The notes under the pieces were generated by a model. That model was given only the letters and a program-made list of their open reading frames with translations. It was not told the DNA's origin and did no database searches. Of a DNA stretch of 64,000 bases, positions 46,328 through 55,741 are shown piece after piece. Location: positions 1 to 64,000 of the forward strand of contig JAEYSJ010000404.1 of the NCBI GenBank assembly GCA_023434855.1, read 5' to 3'. The position numbers and the translations under genes were made by a program. The DNA is from Bacillota bacterium. Lineage in GTDB: Bacteria > Bacillota_C > Negativicutes > JAEYSJ01. Positions within the stretch are counted from its first letter, which is position 1. Each line of letters opens with the position of its first letter.

Positions 46328-49300
46328 ATGTCTCTTAATCCGTTTGTAGGATGGTCTATCACTACACTATTAATTTGGATGCTCGGGAAAAACAATAATG
46401 ACGCAGATAAACAAACACAGGATCCTGAAGCGCTAAGCATTACTGAAACACAAGCTGGGACTCCGGTTTCGCTGGTAATGGGAAGGACAATATTAAAAGA
46501 TCCGTTGGTAATATATTACGGCGATTTTTCGTCAGAACCATACACGGAAGAATATGCGGCGCATGCGGATTTTAGTGCATGGCCTATTATATTAACCGGA
46601 TTATTGCAATGGCTGTTAAGGCCAAAAACGGGTACCACCGCAACCCCTGAAACAGCAGCAAAAGATGGCTTGCATGATCACGGTCCTTATGCGCCTCCCA
46701 GGGCACACTCTCATGCTACAAAAGAAGAAGAAGGACCAAAATTTTTATTGCAGCTGGCCCAATGGCTTCTTTCCTGGCTAATAAATGGTCGCAACCTTAA
46801 GACCACCATTCAAAAAGGCTTTAAATATCATCTTGGTTATCAGATGCTGGCTTGCCTCTCCGGAGATAACATAAAAGTAAGGGCAATTTATTTAGGGCAA
46901 AACAAGGTATGGGAATCTTCTTCCCCTTCAAGTTATCCCTTTGTGGTTGCTGTCAACGATGAAAACCTGTTTGGCGGATTTGATGAAGGCGGAGGTTTCC
47001 AAGGAGAAATACATGTATACCCCGGGGGTAAAACACAGTCGGCAGATCCTTGGATGATAGCCCAAATGAATCAAAGCACAATCTCTGAAGAGCTTCGTGG
47101 ACTTACACCGGCATATAGACCGTATGTCAGTTTGGTAGTACCAACTTCCTATGTTGGCAAACGGGCTACAATTCCGGAAACATGGCTGGACATCCAGTGG
47201 ATACCCAATAGACTGGGACTGGGCGCTATCGGGGAGGATGCTAATCCGGCTGAGATAATATACGAGCTGCATGTCAATGAGGATTGGGGATTAAAAGAAA
47301 GCCCGGATATTTTGGACACCGACTCCTTAATTGCCGTAGGAAAAAAACTAAAAGAAGAAAATTTGGGCCTAACTGTTGTAATATCCCAGCAAAAAATGCA
47401 GGCAAGAGAGGTAATAGATGCTATATGTGATCATATAAACATGGCGCGATATATCGATCCGCAAACCGGGAAACTAACATTTAAGCTTATCAGGGATGAT
47501 TATGACGTCAATACGTTGCCGTTATTGGATGAGACAAGTTGTGAAAATGTTTCTTTTAGCAGGCTAACCTGGACGGAGACAAGTGCGGAAATAACAGTAG
47601 TCTATACCGACCGTGCCGCACAATATGAGCAAAGCTCGATCATGGTAAATGATCCTGCCAATATTGAAATTAATGCCGGCACTCACAATACGAAAAGCTA
47701 CAATTTCCTTTATTTCACAACGGCTGAGAACGCATTGTGGGCCGCACAGAGAGAAAGGCGGCAACAAGGATATCCTTTGGCCTCAGCCACAATAATGGGC
47801 AATAGAAAGCTAAGCTCCATAAGAACCGGTGATGTAATCAAACTCAATTGGTCTCCTTACGGCGTGTCTAATTTGCTTATGCGGGTAACGGATGTGGACT
47901 TGGGAGATTATCTTGCCGGCAAGGTTAAGCTTGAGTGCATTGAGGACGTATTCGGATTAGACAAGTCTCATTATGGTTTTTCCGGTTCAACAGATTGGAC
48001 GCCGCCACGCAATTATCCCAGCGGTGTGCAAATATTTAGATACCTGGAAATGCCCTGGGAGATAACAAGAGTTGATGACTCTTTCGTTTATGCCATGGCC
48101 CAAAGGCCTGACAGCCATACCTTGAAATGGACGGTTTGGAGAGATCGCGGCGCCGGTTGGGAAAGTACCAGCAGCATGACGTCTTGGACCCCGACCGCCC
48201 AATTGATCTATGATTACAGTGAGCGAGGCGAAGTTGAAGATTTAGTCGGCATAGAAATAGCTGATTTGGGCGGGGTGGCGGAATTAGCTGCCACGCTTTC
48301 CGGAACCAGTGCTCTTGATGTGACCCCGGCCAGAAGAGGATCAAGAGTAATCCTTGTCAATAATGAAATCATGGCATGGAGCAATCTTCGGTCATTATCC
48401 AACGGACATTGGAAGTTGGAAGGAATAGTAAGGGGAGTTTTTGATACCGTACCGGCAGATCATCGGCAAAGCGATTTGATTTATTTCCTGGATACAAGGT
48501 ATTGTGCCAATGTCACCACCGGCGGCGCTGTTTGTCCCGCAACGACCGCGACGCAGGAATCCTACAATATCACGACTTCCAGCGCCACTGACGATGAGAC
48601 TTTTGACAATAATAAAGTTAAATCTCTAACAACGCAAAGACGGTCGGAAAGACCAAATCCCCCCGGCAGGATTAGATTGAGCGACCGCTTAAACTTAGAG
48701 ACGAATTATTTAGATTCTGTTACCGGTGATTTGCGATTGACCTGGATTGTACGAAATAAACAATTTTCCTTCGGATGCGTTTCACAAGATGATTCTCATG
48801 AATATTGGACCGGTTCCGCTTTTAGCCCCCCTGATCAAATGAGCAACATTGTGAGAATATATTCTGGTTCCGCAAAAATTGCTGAACATGTTTTGGCCGG
48901 TAATATCAGTGACTTTACTTATAAATGGTCAGACAGATGCAATGATGACCTGAATTTGGGACAAGAGACAGTCATAGAAATAACTTCTTTGCTAGGAGCA
49001 TTGGAATCCTATCAGTCCCAGAGAAGATCTTTCCTGTGGGCAATTCCCCATATGGTTGACGGCTGTGCAGCAGAAGAAGATGCGGCCGCAAAATTGACGA
49101 GCTGGGCAAATGCAGATGAGGTGGTAATTCCGGCAGGACCGCTGTCAGAGGAGAAACATCTTAACTATTCCGCGGATTCTCCTATAATTCTACTTGGTAC
49201 TAGATATGACAGCCAAGTGGCAGATTCCATTCCTTGCCAGGATGGTCAATGGATAGTCCCAGACGGTAGAGCAATATTGATAAATTCCCGGGATTCTACC

Positions 49301-49420
49301 GAAGTTTCAACTATGGATGCCGGATTTGTAGTAGCCAGCTACTTCATTGTTCCCGCAAGTGGAGGAATAGTTTATTATCAATGGGACGGATTGAAAATGA
49401 ATCCAATATCAATTGGATAA
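46328..49420 (+). CDS. Tail tip / central fibre protein (phage-tail_3, gpJ and GTA gp15-like)
   Basis: 1030 aa. Residues about 250-560 form the phage-tail_3 hub region (NPAEIIYELHVNEDWGL, MQAREVIDAICDHIN, YIDPQTGKLTFKLIRDD, then LTWTETSAEITVVYTDR). Later parts are beta domains including a fibronectin-like stretch (about 560-1000). It would form the tail tip hub and central spike that contacts the cell. No NlpC/P60 peptidase gene (lambda K) lies next to it, unlike most lambda-type modules; the GH19 domain on the tape measure may replace it. It starts 12 nt after the L-like gene behind GGAGG. Confidence 0.78.
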   Translation: MSLNPFVGWSITTLLIWMLGKNNNDADKQTQDPEALSITETQAGTPVSLVMGRTILKDPLVIYYGDFSSEPYTEEYAAHADFSAWPIILTGLLQWLLRPKTGTTATPETAAKDGLHDHGPYAPPRAHSHATKEEEGPKFLLQLAQWLLSWLINGRNLKTTIQKGFKYHLGYQMLACLSGDNIKVRAIYLGQNKVWESSSPSSYPFVVAVNDENLFGGFDEGGGFQGEIHVYPGGKTQSADPWMIAQMNQSTISEELRGLTPAYRPYVSLVVPTSYVGKRATIPETWLDIQWIPNRLGLGAIGEDANPAEIIYELHVNEDWGLKESPDILDTDSLIAVGKKLKEENLGLTVVISQQKMQAREVIDAICDHINMARYIDPQTGKLTFKLIRDDYDVNTLPLLDETSCENVSFSRLTWTETSAEITVVYTDRAAQYEQSSIMVNDPANIEINAGTHNTKSYNFLYFTTAENALWAAQRERRQQGYPLASATIMGNRKLSSIRTGDVIKLNWSPYGVSNLLMRVTDVDLGDYLAGKVKLECIEDVFGLDKSHYGFSGSTDWTPPRNYPSGVQIFRYLEMPWEITRVDDSFVYAMAQRPDSHTLKWTVWRDRGAGWESTSSMTSWTPTAQLIYDYSERGEVEDLVGIEIADLGGVAELAATLSGTSALDVTPARRGSRVILVNNEIMAWSNLRSLSNGHWKLEGIVRGVFDTVPADHRQSDLIYFLDTRYCANVTTGGAVCPATTATQESYNITTSSATDDETFDNNKVKSLTTQRRSERPNPPGRIRLSDRLNLETNYLDSVTGDLRLTWIVRNKQFSFGCVSQDDSHEYWTGSAFSPPDQMSNIVRIYSGSAKIAEHVLAGNISDFTYKWSDRCNDDLNLGQETVIEITSLLGALESYQSQRRSFLWAIPHMVDGCAAEEDAAAKLTSWANADEVVIPAGPLSEEKHLNYSADSPIILLGTRYDSQVADSIPCQDGQWIVPDGRAILINSRDSTEVSTMDAGFVVASYFIVPASGGIVYYQWDGLKMNPISIG

Positions 49421-49473
49421 TAGCACTCATTTAACCAGGGTTAATTACTGTTAAAACAGATGGTCAAAAATGT

Positions 49474-49520
49474 GAGCCGGAAGGGCTCTGCTTTTATTTG
49501 GGGTGAAGGGTTGGGAGCAA
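49474..49520 (+). repeat. Direct repeat flanking the fibre cassette, copy 1 (with hairpin)
   Basis: GAGCCGGAAGGGCTC forms a small hairpin followed by TGCTTTTATTT, then GGGGTGAAGGGTTGGGAGCA. It matches 54467-54514 in about 42 of 47 positions. In copy 2 the last part is the ribosome binding site and start of the lysis gene; here that gene start is not continued. The rest of 49421-49634 has no gene. Confidence 0.75.
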
Positions 49521-49634
49521 ACGTTGTGATGAGCACAAAAAGGATATAACTGCTTTTCTTAACAAAGTTTAGGAGCAAGATTCACGTAATACGGCCCTAA
49601 TAATCGGTTAGGCGGAAAGTGTGGGAGGGTGAGC

Positions 49635-50594
49635 ATGAGTGAAACAACTAATTTGAAAATACCTTTAATTGACGGTACTGACCTAGTTTCCAGGAATAGC
49701 ATTAATAGGGCGTTCAATAAAATTGACGACGTTGCCCTGGATAAAAATCATGAATACAGTCCGGGTCACTGGAATGTCTGGAAACCAAATACTATATACT
49801 CTGTTGGCGCCATAGTAAGAGTGGAAAGTTGCCTTTCCTGGGGTTTTCTAGAATGTACGAAGACGGGAACTTCCGGGACTACCGTTATTTCGGCGCCTGT
49901 AAATGAAGGAGAAACGGTAAATGATGGTACTACTATATGGACTCTGAGAAAGCTAAAATCCGGGGCAGAAATTAATGACTCTGCTACTTCACGAATAACG
50001 GTTTGGTCTTCACAAAAAGTATTAGATGAGTTAAGTAACCAGGAAACTACGTTTAAGCAGCAGGACCAACAACTACAGACAAACATAGATAATTTACAAA
50101 CTTCCGTAGATAATAGTTTAACTTCTTTGCAGAATACCTTAGATAACGATGTAACGAGTTTACAAAATAATATTAACTCCAAAGCGGATAAGACTTATGT
50201 AGATAACAATTTCTACAATAAGCAACAAGCTGATCAAAATTTCGTAGCTAAAGCTTCTTATAAAGATGAAAGAGTTGTTATATTCCTGGGGAAAGGGGAT
50301 GGGATAAGGTACTACTGGAACGGGACCGCTCAACAAATCCAAATCAATTGCATAACGGCAAGGTCAACTGATATAAATTTCCAAGTGGAAAGACAATCGC
50401 ACAGTGATTATGTAGCTAAACTAGATAATTGGCAAAAGATTGGCGGACAAACATTTAACCTGCCGTCGGGAAGCGTTTATGGGGAGTATCCAATTACAAG
50501 CCTGGGAGATGTTTCAAGCGGTGATTTATTGAGATTGTATACCTTAAATGATGACAGTGACATAACTGTTCAAGTAATAATTCTAAATAATTAA
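49635..50594 (+). CDS. Tail fibre with coiled-coil stalk
   Basis: 319 aa. A globular N-terminal attachment part (about 1-130, including the carbohydrate-binding-like YSPGHWNVWKPNTIYSVGAI) is followed by a heptad-rich coiled coil (about 135-205, LQTNIDNLQTSVDNSLTSLQ and on) and a KADKTYVDNNFYNKQQADQN motif typical of trimeric phage fibres. A C-terminal beta head of about 100 residues ends it. ATG 49635 is preferred to GTG 49629 because GGGAGGG precedes it. It is the first gene after the direct repeat and a likely receptor-binding fibre. Confidence 0.7.
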   Translation: MSETTNLKIPLIDGTDLVSRNSINRAFNKIDDVALDKNHEYSPGHWNVWKPNTIYSVGAIVRVESCLSWGFLECTKTGTSGTTVISAPVNEGETVNDGTTIWTLRKLKSGAEINDSATSRITVWSSQKVLDELSNQETTFKQQDQQLQTNIDNLQTSVDNSLTSLQNTLDNDVTSLQNNINSKADKTYVDNNFYNKQQADQNFVAKASYKDERVVIFLGKGDGIRYYWNGTAQQIQINCITARSTDINFQVERQSHSDYVAKLDNWQKIGGQTFNLPSGSVYGEYPITSLGDVSSGDLLRLYTLNDDSDITVQVIILNN

Positions 50595-50617
50595 GATTTC
50601 TAGGAGGTAATGTTAAA

Positions 50618-51478
50618 ATGGCTATTCCGACAGATTATATTTTCACTTCTGGTACTTGCAGAAAGGATGGGATTTATAATTTAATTATTAATACCTTGAA
50701 AGCTGCAGGATGGACAGATGTTTCATCTCTTGCTTCTTCGGACTTCGTAGTGCTGAAGTCAACAGGTGTTAACGCCGATAAGAATTTAGTGATAAACTTA
50801 CGGGCAGTTAACGCTTCTGCAACAAATAACGTAACGTCTACTCAGTATTGCCAAATGTCTTATCGCTTAGTAGATTCTTATACTCCGGGGGCCGCTGGCG
50901 TAGCCGGAACTTTTGGACGGTCTTCCCTTGCCTGGACTGACTTGTATATTGTTCCCGGCGCTGCCAGTTGCACAATGGCGGTAGATGCTATAATTAACTA
51001 CAAAGTTTACTGTGATGCCGGTAAACTGATTCTGTCATTGGAATATCCCGGCGCTACTGGCTATAGTCCTATGGTTATTTACATCGGACAAGTAGACAGC
51101 TCTTATGTATCGGAATCAAATTCTTCTGGAATGGTGGTTGCGGTTTCTGCTACCGCCGCTGTAGCTGCCAGCGTGCAAATCGATAACAGCGCCGACGGCG
51201 CTGGTGCAGTTTCAGCGCCTTACGCCCTGGCAACCCAAAGCCTGCTTCCTTCGACAAATCCGAATGCCGCTAATAAATACGCCTATTCTGATATTTACTT
51301 TGGGAACGCTACGGAAGGTATACGGGGAAAACTTGATGGACTTTTGTGTATTAAAAACTCAAACGTACTTACGGGTGATAATGTAATTGATGGGACTAAA
51401 ACCTATTATGTTCTTGTTTGCCAAACGCAAGGAAATACTTCCTTTCCAAGCCAAGCTTTATTAGTTCGAATTGTGTAA
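50618..51478 (+). CDS. Tail-associated structural protein, paralogue family B, copy 1
   Basis: 286 aa, beta-rich and low in charge. It starts with a short helix ending in LKAAGWTDVSSL and has a YTPGAAGVAGTFGRSSLAW block and a late IRGKLDGLLCIKNSNVLTGD. The next protein repeats these blocks in order. The IRGKLDG end also resembles IGQLDG of family A, hinting at common ancestry. AGGAGG precedes the ATG. It is probably a fibre-associated or decorating protein. Confidence 0.55.
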   Translation: MAIPTDYIFTSGTCRKDGIYNLIINTLKAAGWTDVSSLASSDFVVLKSTGVNADKNLVINLRAVNASATNNVTSTQYCQMSYRLVDSYTPGAAGVAGTFGRSSLAWTDLYIVPGAASCTMAVDAIINYKVYCDAGKLILSLEYPGATGYSPMVIYIGQVDSSYVSESNSSGMVVAVSATAAVAASVQIDNSADGAGAVSAPYALATQSLLPSTNPNAANKYAYSDIYFGNATEGIRGKLDGLLCIKNSNVLTGDNVIDGTKTYYVLVCQTQGNTSFPSQALLVRIV

Positions 51479-51491
51479 GGAGGTGTTTTAA

Positions 51492-52376
51492 ATGGGAGCA
51501 GTATTTATAAAAGAGACAGTCACGCGGGCTAATTTAGCCGCGTGGCTGTATTCTAAATTAACGTCTAATGGCTGGACAATGATAAGCAGCAAAGTCTCAA
51601 CTGACGGATATGTATTTTTATCTCCTGGCGTAAGCGGGGACTGCCGATACCTTATAAACCTAAACTTTGACGCTTATAGTGCAGGTACTAATGATTATGC
51701 AGATGCTTATTACTTACTGGACTATGCTCCAGGAGCTGCCGGAGTTGCAGGAACTTTTACATCAAGAGGACTTTGCACTTATCACCCACCAGTTAACAAT
51801 TTTATAAATTATCCAACCTCAAGTAATTTAGACGTATATTATAGTATTACTCCAGATAGAGTAATATTCTGCTTTGTATCTCCTTTTATTACACTTAATC
51901 CCTCTGCTTATAGTAAACAACGCTGCAGTACAATATTGTATATGGGTATGCCTCAACTTAACAGTAGGCCAAATCCAACAAGTAAAGTTAATTGCGGTAA
52001 CTGGTTATGTGTTATGTTACCAGGTAAAGTTAATTACTACATTCCGGCATTAGCTTACTTTTATCCATCATTTTCATCCAGTCCGACTGCTATAACTGGA
52101 GGTAATTCACCCCCAACATCTTACATTAGAAGCAATAACCCCTTTAACTACACGCCGAAATCTGGTAAATTACTTATGACCCCTGTTAGAATAAACGACA
52201 CTGCTTATACTGGTTGTGACATTGGACAATTGGAAGATGTTTATTGCTTGCCCTCCAATATTGAGCATTTAGACGGTGACTTGATAACGGTTAACGGAGA
52301 TACTTATCGTGTCTGCCTAGGATATGATAACTATTATTCTAGTTCTTATCAAAACTATGCTATAAGGGTGTCTTAA
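51492..52376 (+). CDS. Tail-associated structural protein, paralogue family B, copy 2
   Basis: 294 aa, a paralogue of the preceding protein: LTSNGWTMISSKV matches LKAAGWTDVSSL, DYAPGAAGVAGTFTSRGL matches the PGAAGVAGTF block, and CDIGQLEDVYCLPSN matches the IRGKLDG end. It is rich in Tyr, Ser, Asn and Pro. AAGGAGG precedes the ATG, 13 nt after the previous stop. A tandem duplication with divergence is the simplest reading. Confidence 0.55.
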   Translation: MGAVFIKETVTRANLAAWLYSKLTSNGWTMISSKVSTDGYVFLSPGVSGDCRYLINLNFDAYSAGTNDYADAYYLLDYAPGAAGVAGTFTSRGLCTYHPPVNNFINYPTSSNLDVYYSITPDRVIFCFVSPFITLNPSAYSKQRCSTILYMGMPQLNSRPNPTSKVNCGNWLCVMLPGKVNYYIPALAYFYPSFSSSPTAITGGNSPPTSYIRSNNPFNYTPKSGKLLMTPVRINDTAYTGCDIGQLEDVYCLPSNIEHLDGDLITVNGDTYRVCLGYDNYYSSSYQNYAIRVS

Positions 52377-52377
52377 A

Positions 52378-54432
52378 ATGGCAACATATAACGGCTACTT
52401 ATTAAATCCTTATCATGTTAGCACAAGGCAGCAATATCAGAGCCAGAGTGTAATTGCAGATTTTAGTGGATTCGGGAGTAGGAGTATATATTCTACTAAG
52501 AACGGCTTGATAGTAGATTTTGATGGTTTTGGTACTATAACTAACAAGACAGTCACCGGATATTACTTAAAAAACGCTGCTAATTTTGGAACAAGAAAAG
52601 GTACTAAATCAGGTTACAAATATTCCGTTATGAGGGTAGGATCAAAGACAGTACGCGATCGTATTGGCTATAAGTATGCGAATTATTTTGTAGGAACGCG
52701 AAGTCATGTAAGGAAAGGCTTATACTTAAACGCTTATCACTTCGACTCCAATATGGCAGGCTTAATAAATCTACTAGTTACGCCAACCTTTACCTATAAT
52801 AATTCGTCTATAACAGTGCAAGCAACTATTTCACAGCCCATTACAGGTAAGTTCTCCTTCTATGTTGGAAGTACGTTGGTAATCCCGCCAGCTTCCTCCA
52901 GTAGTAATATAGCGAATCTATCATTTACTTTGCCGCTTAGTTCCTTGGCAATAGGGGATAATACTTGCAAAATCGTATTTATACCAGATGGCGCAACTTC
53001 TACTTATGTGAAGTTTGTAGTTACAAGTGAGGATCTTAATCGCCAAGTATCAGCCAGAACCATATTTAGTTATACTGGCGGTTTTAATCTGAATAACGTG
53101 AAGTGGTATAAGAAGATAGGTGAAAGCTTTTTCTCAGTTTATAAGCAAGGCCAGAATGGAACTGTTCAAACTACTAGTATTAACAATATTGACCTCACAA
53201 AAGCTAGTGGCATTCTCGGAGTGAATATATCTGGTCTAGTGTGTAAATATCTAGTAAGTCTTGACGGACGACAAACATGGCAAGCCTTTAACGGTACTTC
53301 TTGGGCAGTAATGGATCCTGCTGATATCAGTACGCAAGGCATGACTGAAACCTCACTTCAAGCAATAACTTATCCTCAATGGATGCAAATATTCCAAAAG
53401 ACTAGTATTGACTTCTTAGTCTATATGGAGTGCAGTCCTTTGGGGCTACTGCCCGAAATGTGCTTTACTGCTTCTAATACGGGGTATTCTGATTATGGTT
53501 CTACTTATTCAAAAAGTGGGACCTTAACCCCTTCGAGTAGTATTACTGAATTAGCATATCAAGAAATAATATTGACGACGGGGGGAACTTCAGACGGCTC
53601 AATTAGTGGAACACTCACACTAACTGGGAACTATTCACAAGGATCACAAACAATGTATAGTTTGAACCTCAGAAAAAACTTAAGTGTTGACGATATAGTT
53701 TTATATAGCCCTCTGCTTAGGTTTACAAATGTTAGTTATATTTTATCGGAGCCGTATCATTATAGCGGGCAATTAAGTTTAACTTGCAATGGCTATGGGT
53801 ACACTAATCCTTATTTGTCAAGTATTACAGTATTGCTGCCGCCAAACTATGCGCCGCAAATTAGTAATGTAGCGTTGACGCCAGCAACTACCCACACTGA
53901 TTCTACTTTAACCGCGCATATTAAAGACGTAGAAGGAGATCCTGCAACTTACTGTGTATCAGTTAACGGAACGGTTCTGCAGAACTGGACAGGTACCGGC
54001 AGCGAATATGATATTAGTGTTACTATTCCGAGTAGCATAACGAATATAGGCACAAACGCTATCTCAATTGAAACCTACGACGGAGTTACTTATGGTACGC
54101 CTTATACCACTTACTTAACCAAAATAGATACGAAGCCAAGCGTTTCCGGAGTACTGGACAAGCTTAACTTTACTGCAATCTTATCTGATGCAGACTCCGG
54201 AGACACTGTAAATTATCGGATACTGGTTAACGGAGTAGTTAAAATTGACTGGACGAGCTATGCTGCACCACCTGTCAATATTCACTATACAATTGATCCT
54301 TCAGACGTAATTGTAGGATACCAAAACACTCTTACGCTAGAAGCGCAGGATAATCTGGGACAAGCCATCTCTGTTGATTTTGACTTCGTAGGGACAACTG
54401 ATCAAAAAAGAAGATTTTCATTCATTTTATAG
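52378..54432 (+). CDS. Large fibre/adhesin with Ig-like repeats
   Basis: 684 aa. The N-terminal 130 residues are basic and Tyr-rich. The remainder is a chain of beta domains; the last 220 residues hold at least two Ig/cadherin-like modules (APQISNVALTPATTHTDSTL, then KPSVSGVLDKLNFTAILSDA), the latter with DADSGD calcium-type loops. It ends with a basic RRFSFIL. There is no signal peptide. It starts 1 nt after the preceding stop and is the last gene of the fibre cassette. The likely role is surface recognition. Confidence 0.6.
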   Translation: MATYNGYLLNPYHVSTRQQYQSQSVIADFSGFGSRSIYSTKNGLIVDFDGFGTITNKTVTGYYLKNAANFGTRKGTKSGYKYSVMRVGSKTVRDRIGYKYANYFVGTRSHVRKGLYLNAYHFDSNMAGLINLLVTPTFTYNNSSITVQATISQPITGKFSFYVGSTLVIPPASSSSNIANLSFTLPLSSLAIGDNTCKIVFIPDGATSTYVKFVVTSEDLNRQVSARTIFSYTGGFNLNNVKWYKKIGESFFSVYKQGQNGTVQTTSINNIDLTKASGILGVNISGLVCKYLVSLDGRQTWQAFNGTSWAVMDPADISTQGMTETSLQAITYPQWMQIFQKTSIDFLVYMECSPLGLLPEMCFTASNTGYSDYGSTYSKSGTLTPSSSITELAYQEIILTTGGTSDGSISGTLTLTGNYSQGSQTMYSLNLRKNLSVDDIVLYSPLLRFTNVSYILSEPYHYSGQLSLTCNGYGYTNPYLSSITVLLPPNYAPQISNVALTPATTHTDSTLTAHIKDVEGDPATYCVSVNGTVLQNWTGTGSEYDISVTIPSSITNIGTNAISIETYDGVTYGTPYTTYLTKIDTKPSVSGVLDKLNFTAILSDADSGDTVNYRILVNGVVKIDWTSYAAPPVNIHYTIDPSDVIVGYQNTLTLEAQDNLGQAISVDFDFVGTTDQKRRFSFIL

Positions 54433-54466
54433 GGTTTATAGGTCAACAACCGGTAAATCAAATTAG

Positions 54467-54514
54467 GAGCCTTAAGGGCTCTTTTTTATTTGGGAGGTGA
54501 AGGGTTGGGAGAAG
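54467..54514 (+). repeat. Direct repeat flanking the fibre cassette, copy 2 (with terminator)
   Basis: GAGCCTTAAGGGCTC plus TTTTTTATTT is a working terminator hairpin after the fibre genes. GGGAGGTGAAGGGTTGGGAGA then supplies the ribosome binding site and TTG start of the lysis gene. It matches 49474-49520, on the other side of the cassette. Confidence 0.78.
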
Positions 54515-54801
54515 ATGCTGTTCAAGTGCTGTTTCGGACGGTAAACAAGATCGCAGCCGACGTTGCCGTTATCAAGGCAACAACATCGGAGAAAGAAAAA
54601 CGCTGTGAAGAGCACAAAGAGGATGTAACCGCTCTTCGCAATGAGGTCAGGGAGCAGGATTCGCGCATTAAGGCTTTGGAAATGAGTCAGGCGGAATGTA
54701 TAGGAGCTAAAGAAGCAAACAAAAGTACGGTTGATTGGATATCGAGATTTTTTGCGATTATAGCGGCAGTGGCATCAATTTTGAACATAATGAGGAATTG
54801 A
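54505..54801 (+). CDS. XhlA-like coiled-coil membrane protein (lysis accessory)
   Basis: 98 aa. A long charged coiled coil (about residues 10-70, VIKATTSEKEKRCEEHKEDV) is followed by one C-terminal helix (WISRFFAIIAAVASILNIM). This is the layout of hemolysin XhlA-type proteins that work with a holin and amidase in Bacillus phages and PBSX. TTG 54505 follows GGAGGTGA at correct spacing. It starts the lysis cassette. Confidence 0.7.
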   Translation: MGEDAVQVLFRTVNKIAADVAVIKATTSEKEKRCEEHKEDVTALRNEVREQDSRIKALEMSQAECIGAKEANKSTVDWISRFFAIIAAVASILNIMRN

Positions 54802-54802
54802 T

Positions 54803-55069
54803 ATGTGGCAGAAGATTAAGAACCATCTGTTGAGTAGTATGGGTTTCTATACTTGTGTTTTTATTATTCTATATATTGTCGCCTGGACATTAAATGCGGT
54901 GAAAAGCATGCATTTTGACTTGGATAAACTTGAAAATGTATATAAATGGTTGCTTGCCAATCATGGAGTAAATAGTGTTTGTAATAGTCCCTGGGGAGTA
55001 ATGCCAGGGAACGAAGGAGGTAATGATAATGCATCAAATAACGCTAGCGGACATCCGGAAAATGGCTAG
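54803..55069 (+). CDS. Single-helix small membrane protein, possible holin
   Basis: 88 aa with one strong helix (MGFYTCVFIILYIVAWTLNA) near the N-terminus, then a polar tail ending in Asn/Gly-rich sequence. It starts 1 nt after the XhlA-like gene and overlaps the amidase gene start. Its size, single helix and place in the lysis cassette suggest a holin, but no family motif proves it. Confidence 0.5.
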   Translation: MWQKIKNHLLSSMGFYTCVFIILYIVAWTLNAVKSMHFDLDKLENVYKWLLANHGVNSVCNSPWGVMPGNEGGNDNASNNASGHPENG

Positions 55070-55577
55070 AGAATCAAAGGAAGCATTATGGCAGGCAGCA
55101 GATTCAGTAAGCCGGTTGCCGAGAATATTTTTGCACTGGTCAGCTGGTCATTATGGCCAGCCTTTTCACGAGTATCACATCAACATTGATCAAAATGGTC
55201 AGGTATATACTGATGCCCTAAACTTTGCAGAAGTGCTGGCTCATACCTGGCGTCAGAATACAGGTTCTATTGGAGTGTCTTTGCTTTGCTGCGCCGGTGC
55301 AGATACCAATAATCTGGGTTCAGAGCCGCCGACCAATCTACAGATTGAGGCGATGGCCCAAGTTGTAGCAGCTTTGTGCCAGGAGTTGGACTTTCCATGC
55401 GATTTTGACCATATTCGTACTCACGCAGAGCAGGCTGATCTGGACGGGTATGGTCCGGCATCAACCTGTGAACGCTGGGATTTGTGGTTTCTTCCCGGTA
55501 CCGAAAAAGGGGAGGGGGGCAATTTAATTCGCGGAAAAGCCACTTGGTATATGCAAAATTGGGCAGGCATAACATAA
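55029..55577 (+). CDS. N-acetylmuramoyl-L-alanine amidase (PGRP/T7-lysozyme fold)
   Basis: 182 aa. The zinc site of amidase_2 enzymes is complete: first His in FLHWSAGHYGQ, second in IRTHAEQADLDGYG, and the Cys ligand in PASTCERWDLW. It would cut the bond between muramic acid and the stem peptide. ATG 55029 is chosen, 8 nt after AAGGAGG, over ATG 55023. It has no signal peptide, so a holin is needed for export. It is the endolysin of the cassette. Confidence 0.85.
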   Translation: MHQITLADIRKMARESKEALWQAADSVSRLPRIFLHWSAGHYGQPFHEYHINIDQNGQVYTDALNFAEVLAHTWRQNTGSIGVSLLCCAGADTNNLGSEPPTNLQIEAMAQVVAALCQELDFPCDFDHIRTHAEQADLDGYGPASTCERWDLWFLPGTEKGEGGNLIRGKATWYMQNWAGIT

Positions 55578-55627
55578 ATAATTGTGCTTTTGGGGATGTG
55601 AGAAATACCAGAAATGGAGGATGTATA

Positions 55628-55741
55628 ATGAAGAAGTTTGCAGAGAATGCAGTAACAAAAATCACTGCCTGGATAAAATGCCATGGCGTGGAAGTCGGCT
55701 TACTGTTGGTCATTTTATCCAAGGTTTTCGGGTGGTTATAA
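55628..55741 (+). CDS. 37-aa single-helix membrane peptide
   Basis: MKKFAENAVTKITAWIKCHG followed by a hydrophobic helix VEVGLLLVILSKVFGWL. A site (AATGGAGGATG) lies upstream. The stop overlaps the next start (TAATG). Its size and position fit a mini-holin or an XhlB-like remnant. No family is recognised. Confidence 0.5.
   Translation: MKKFAENAVTKITAWIKCHGVEVGLLLVILSKVFGWL

Noticed and set aside
44211..49420. Gene transfer agent
   Set aside because: The tip proteins resemble GTA gp13 and gp15, but a GTA also needs capsid, portal and terminase genes, which are not seen in the window.
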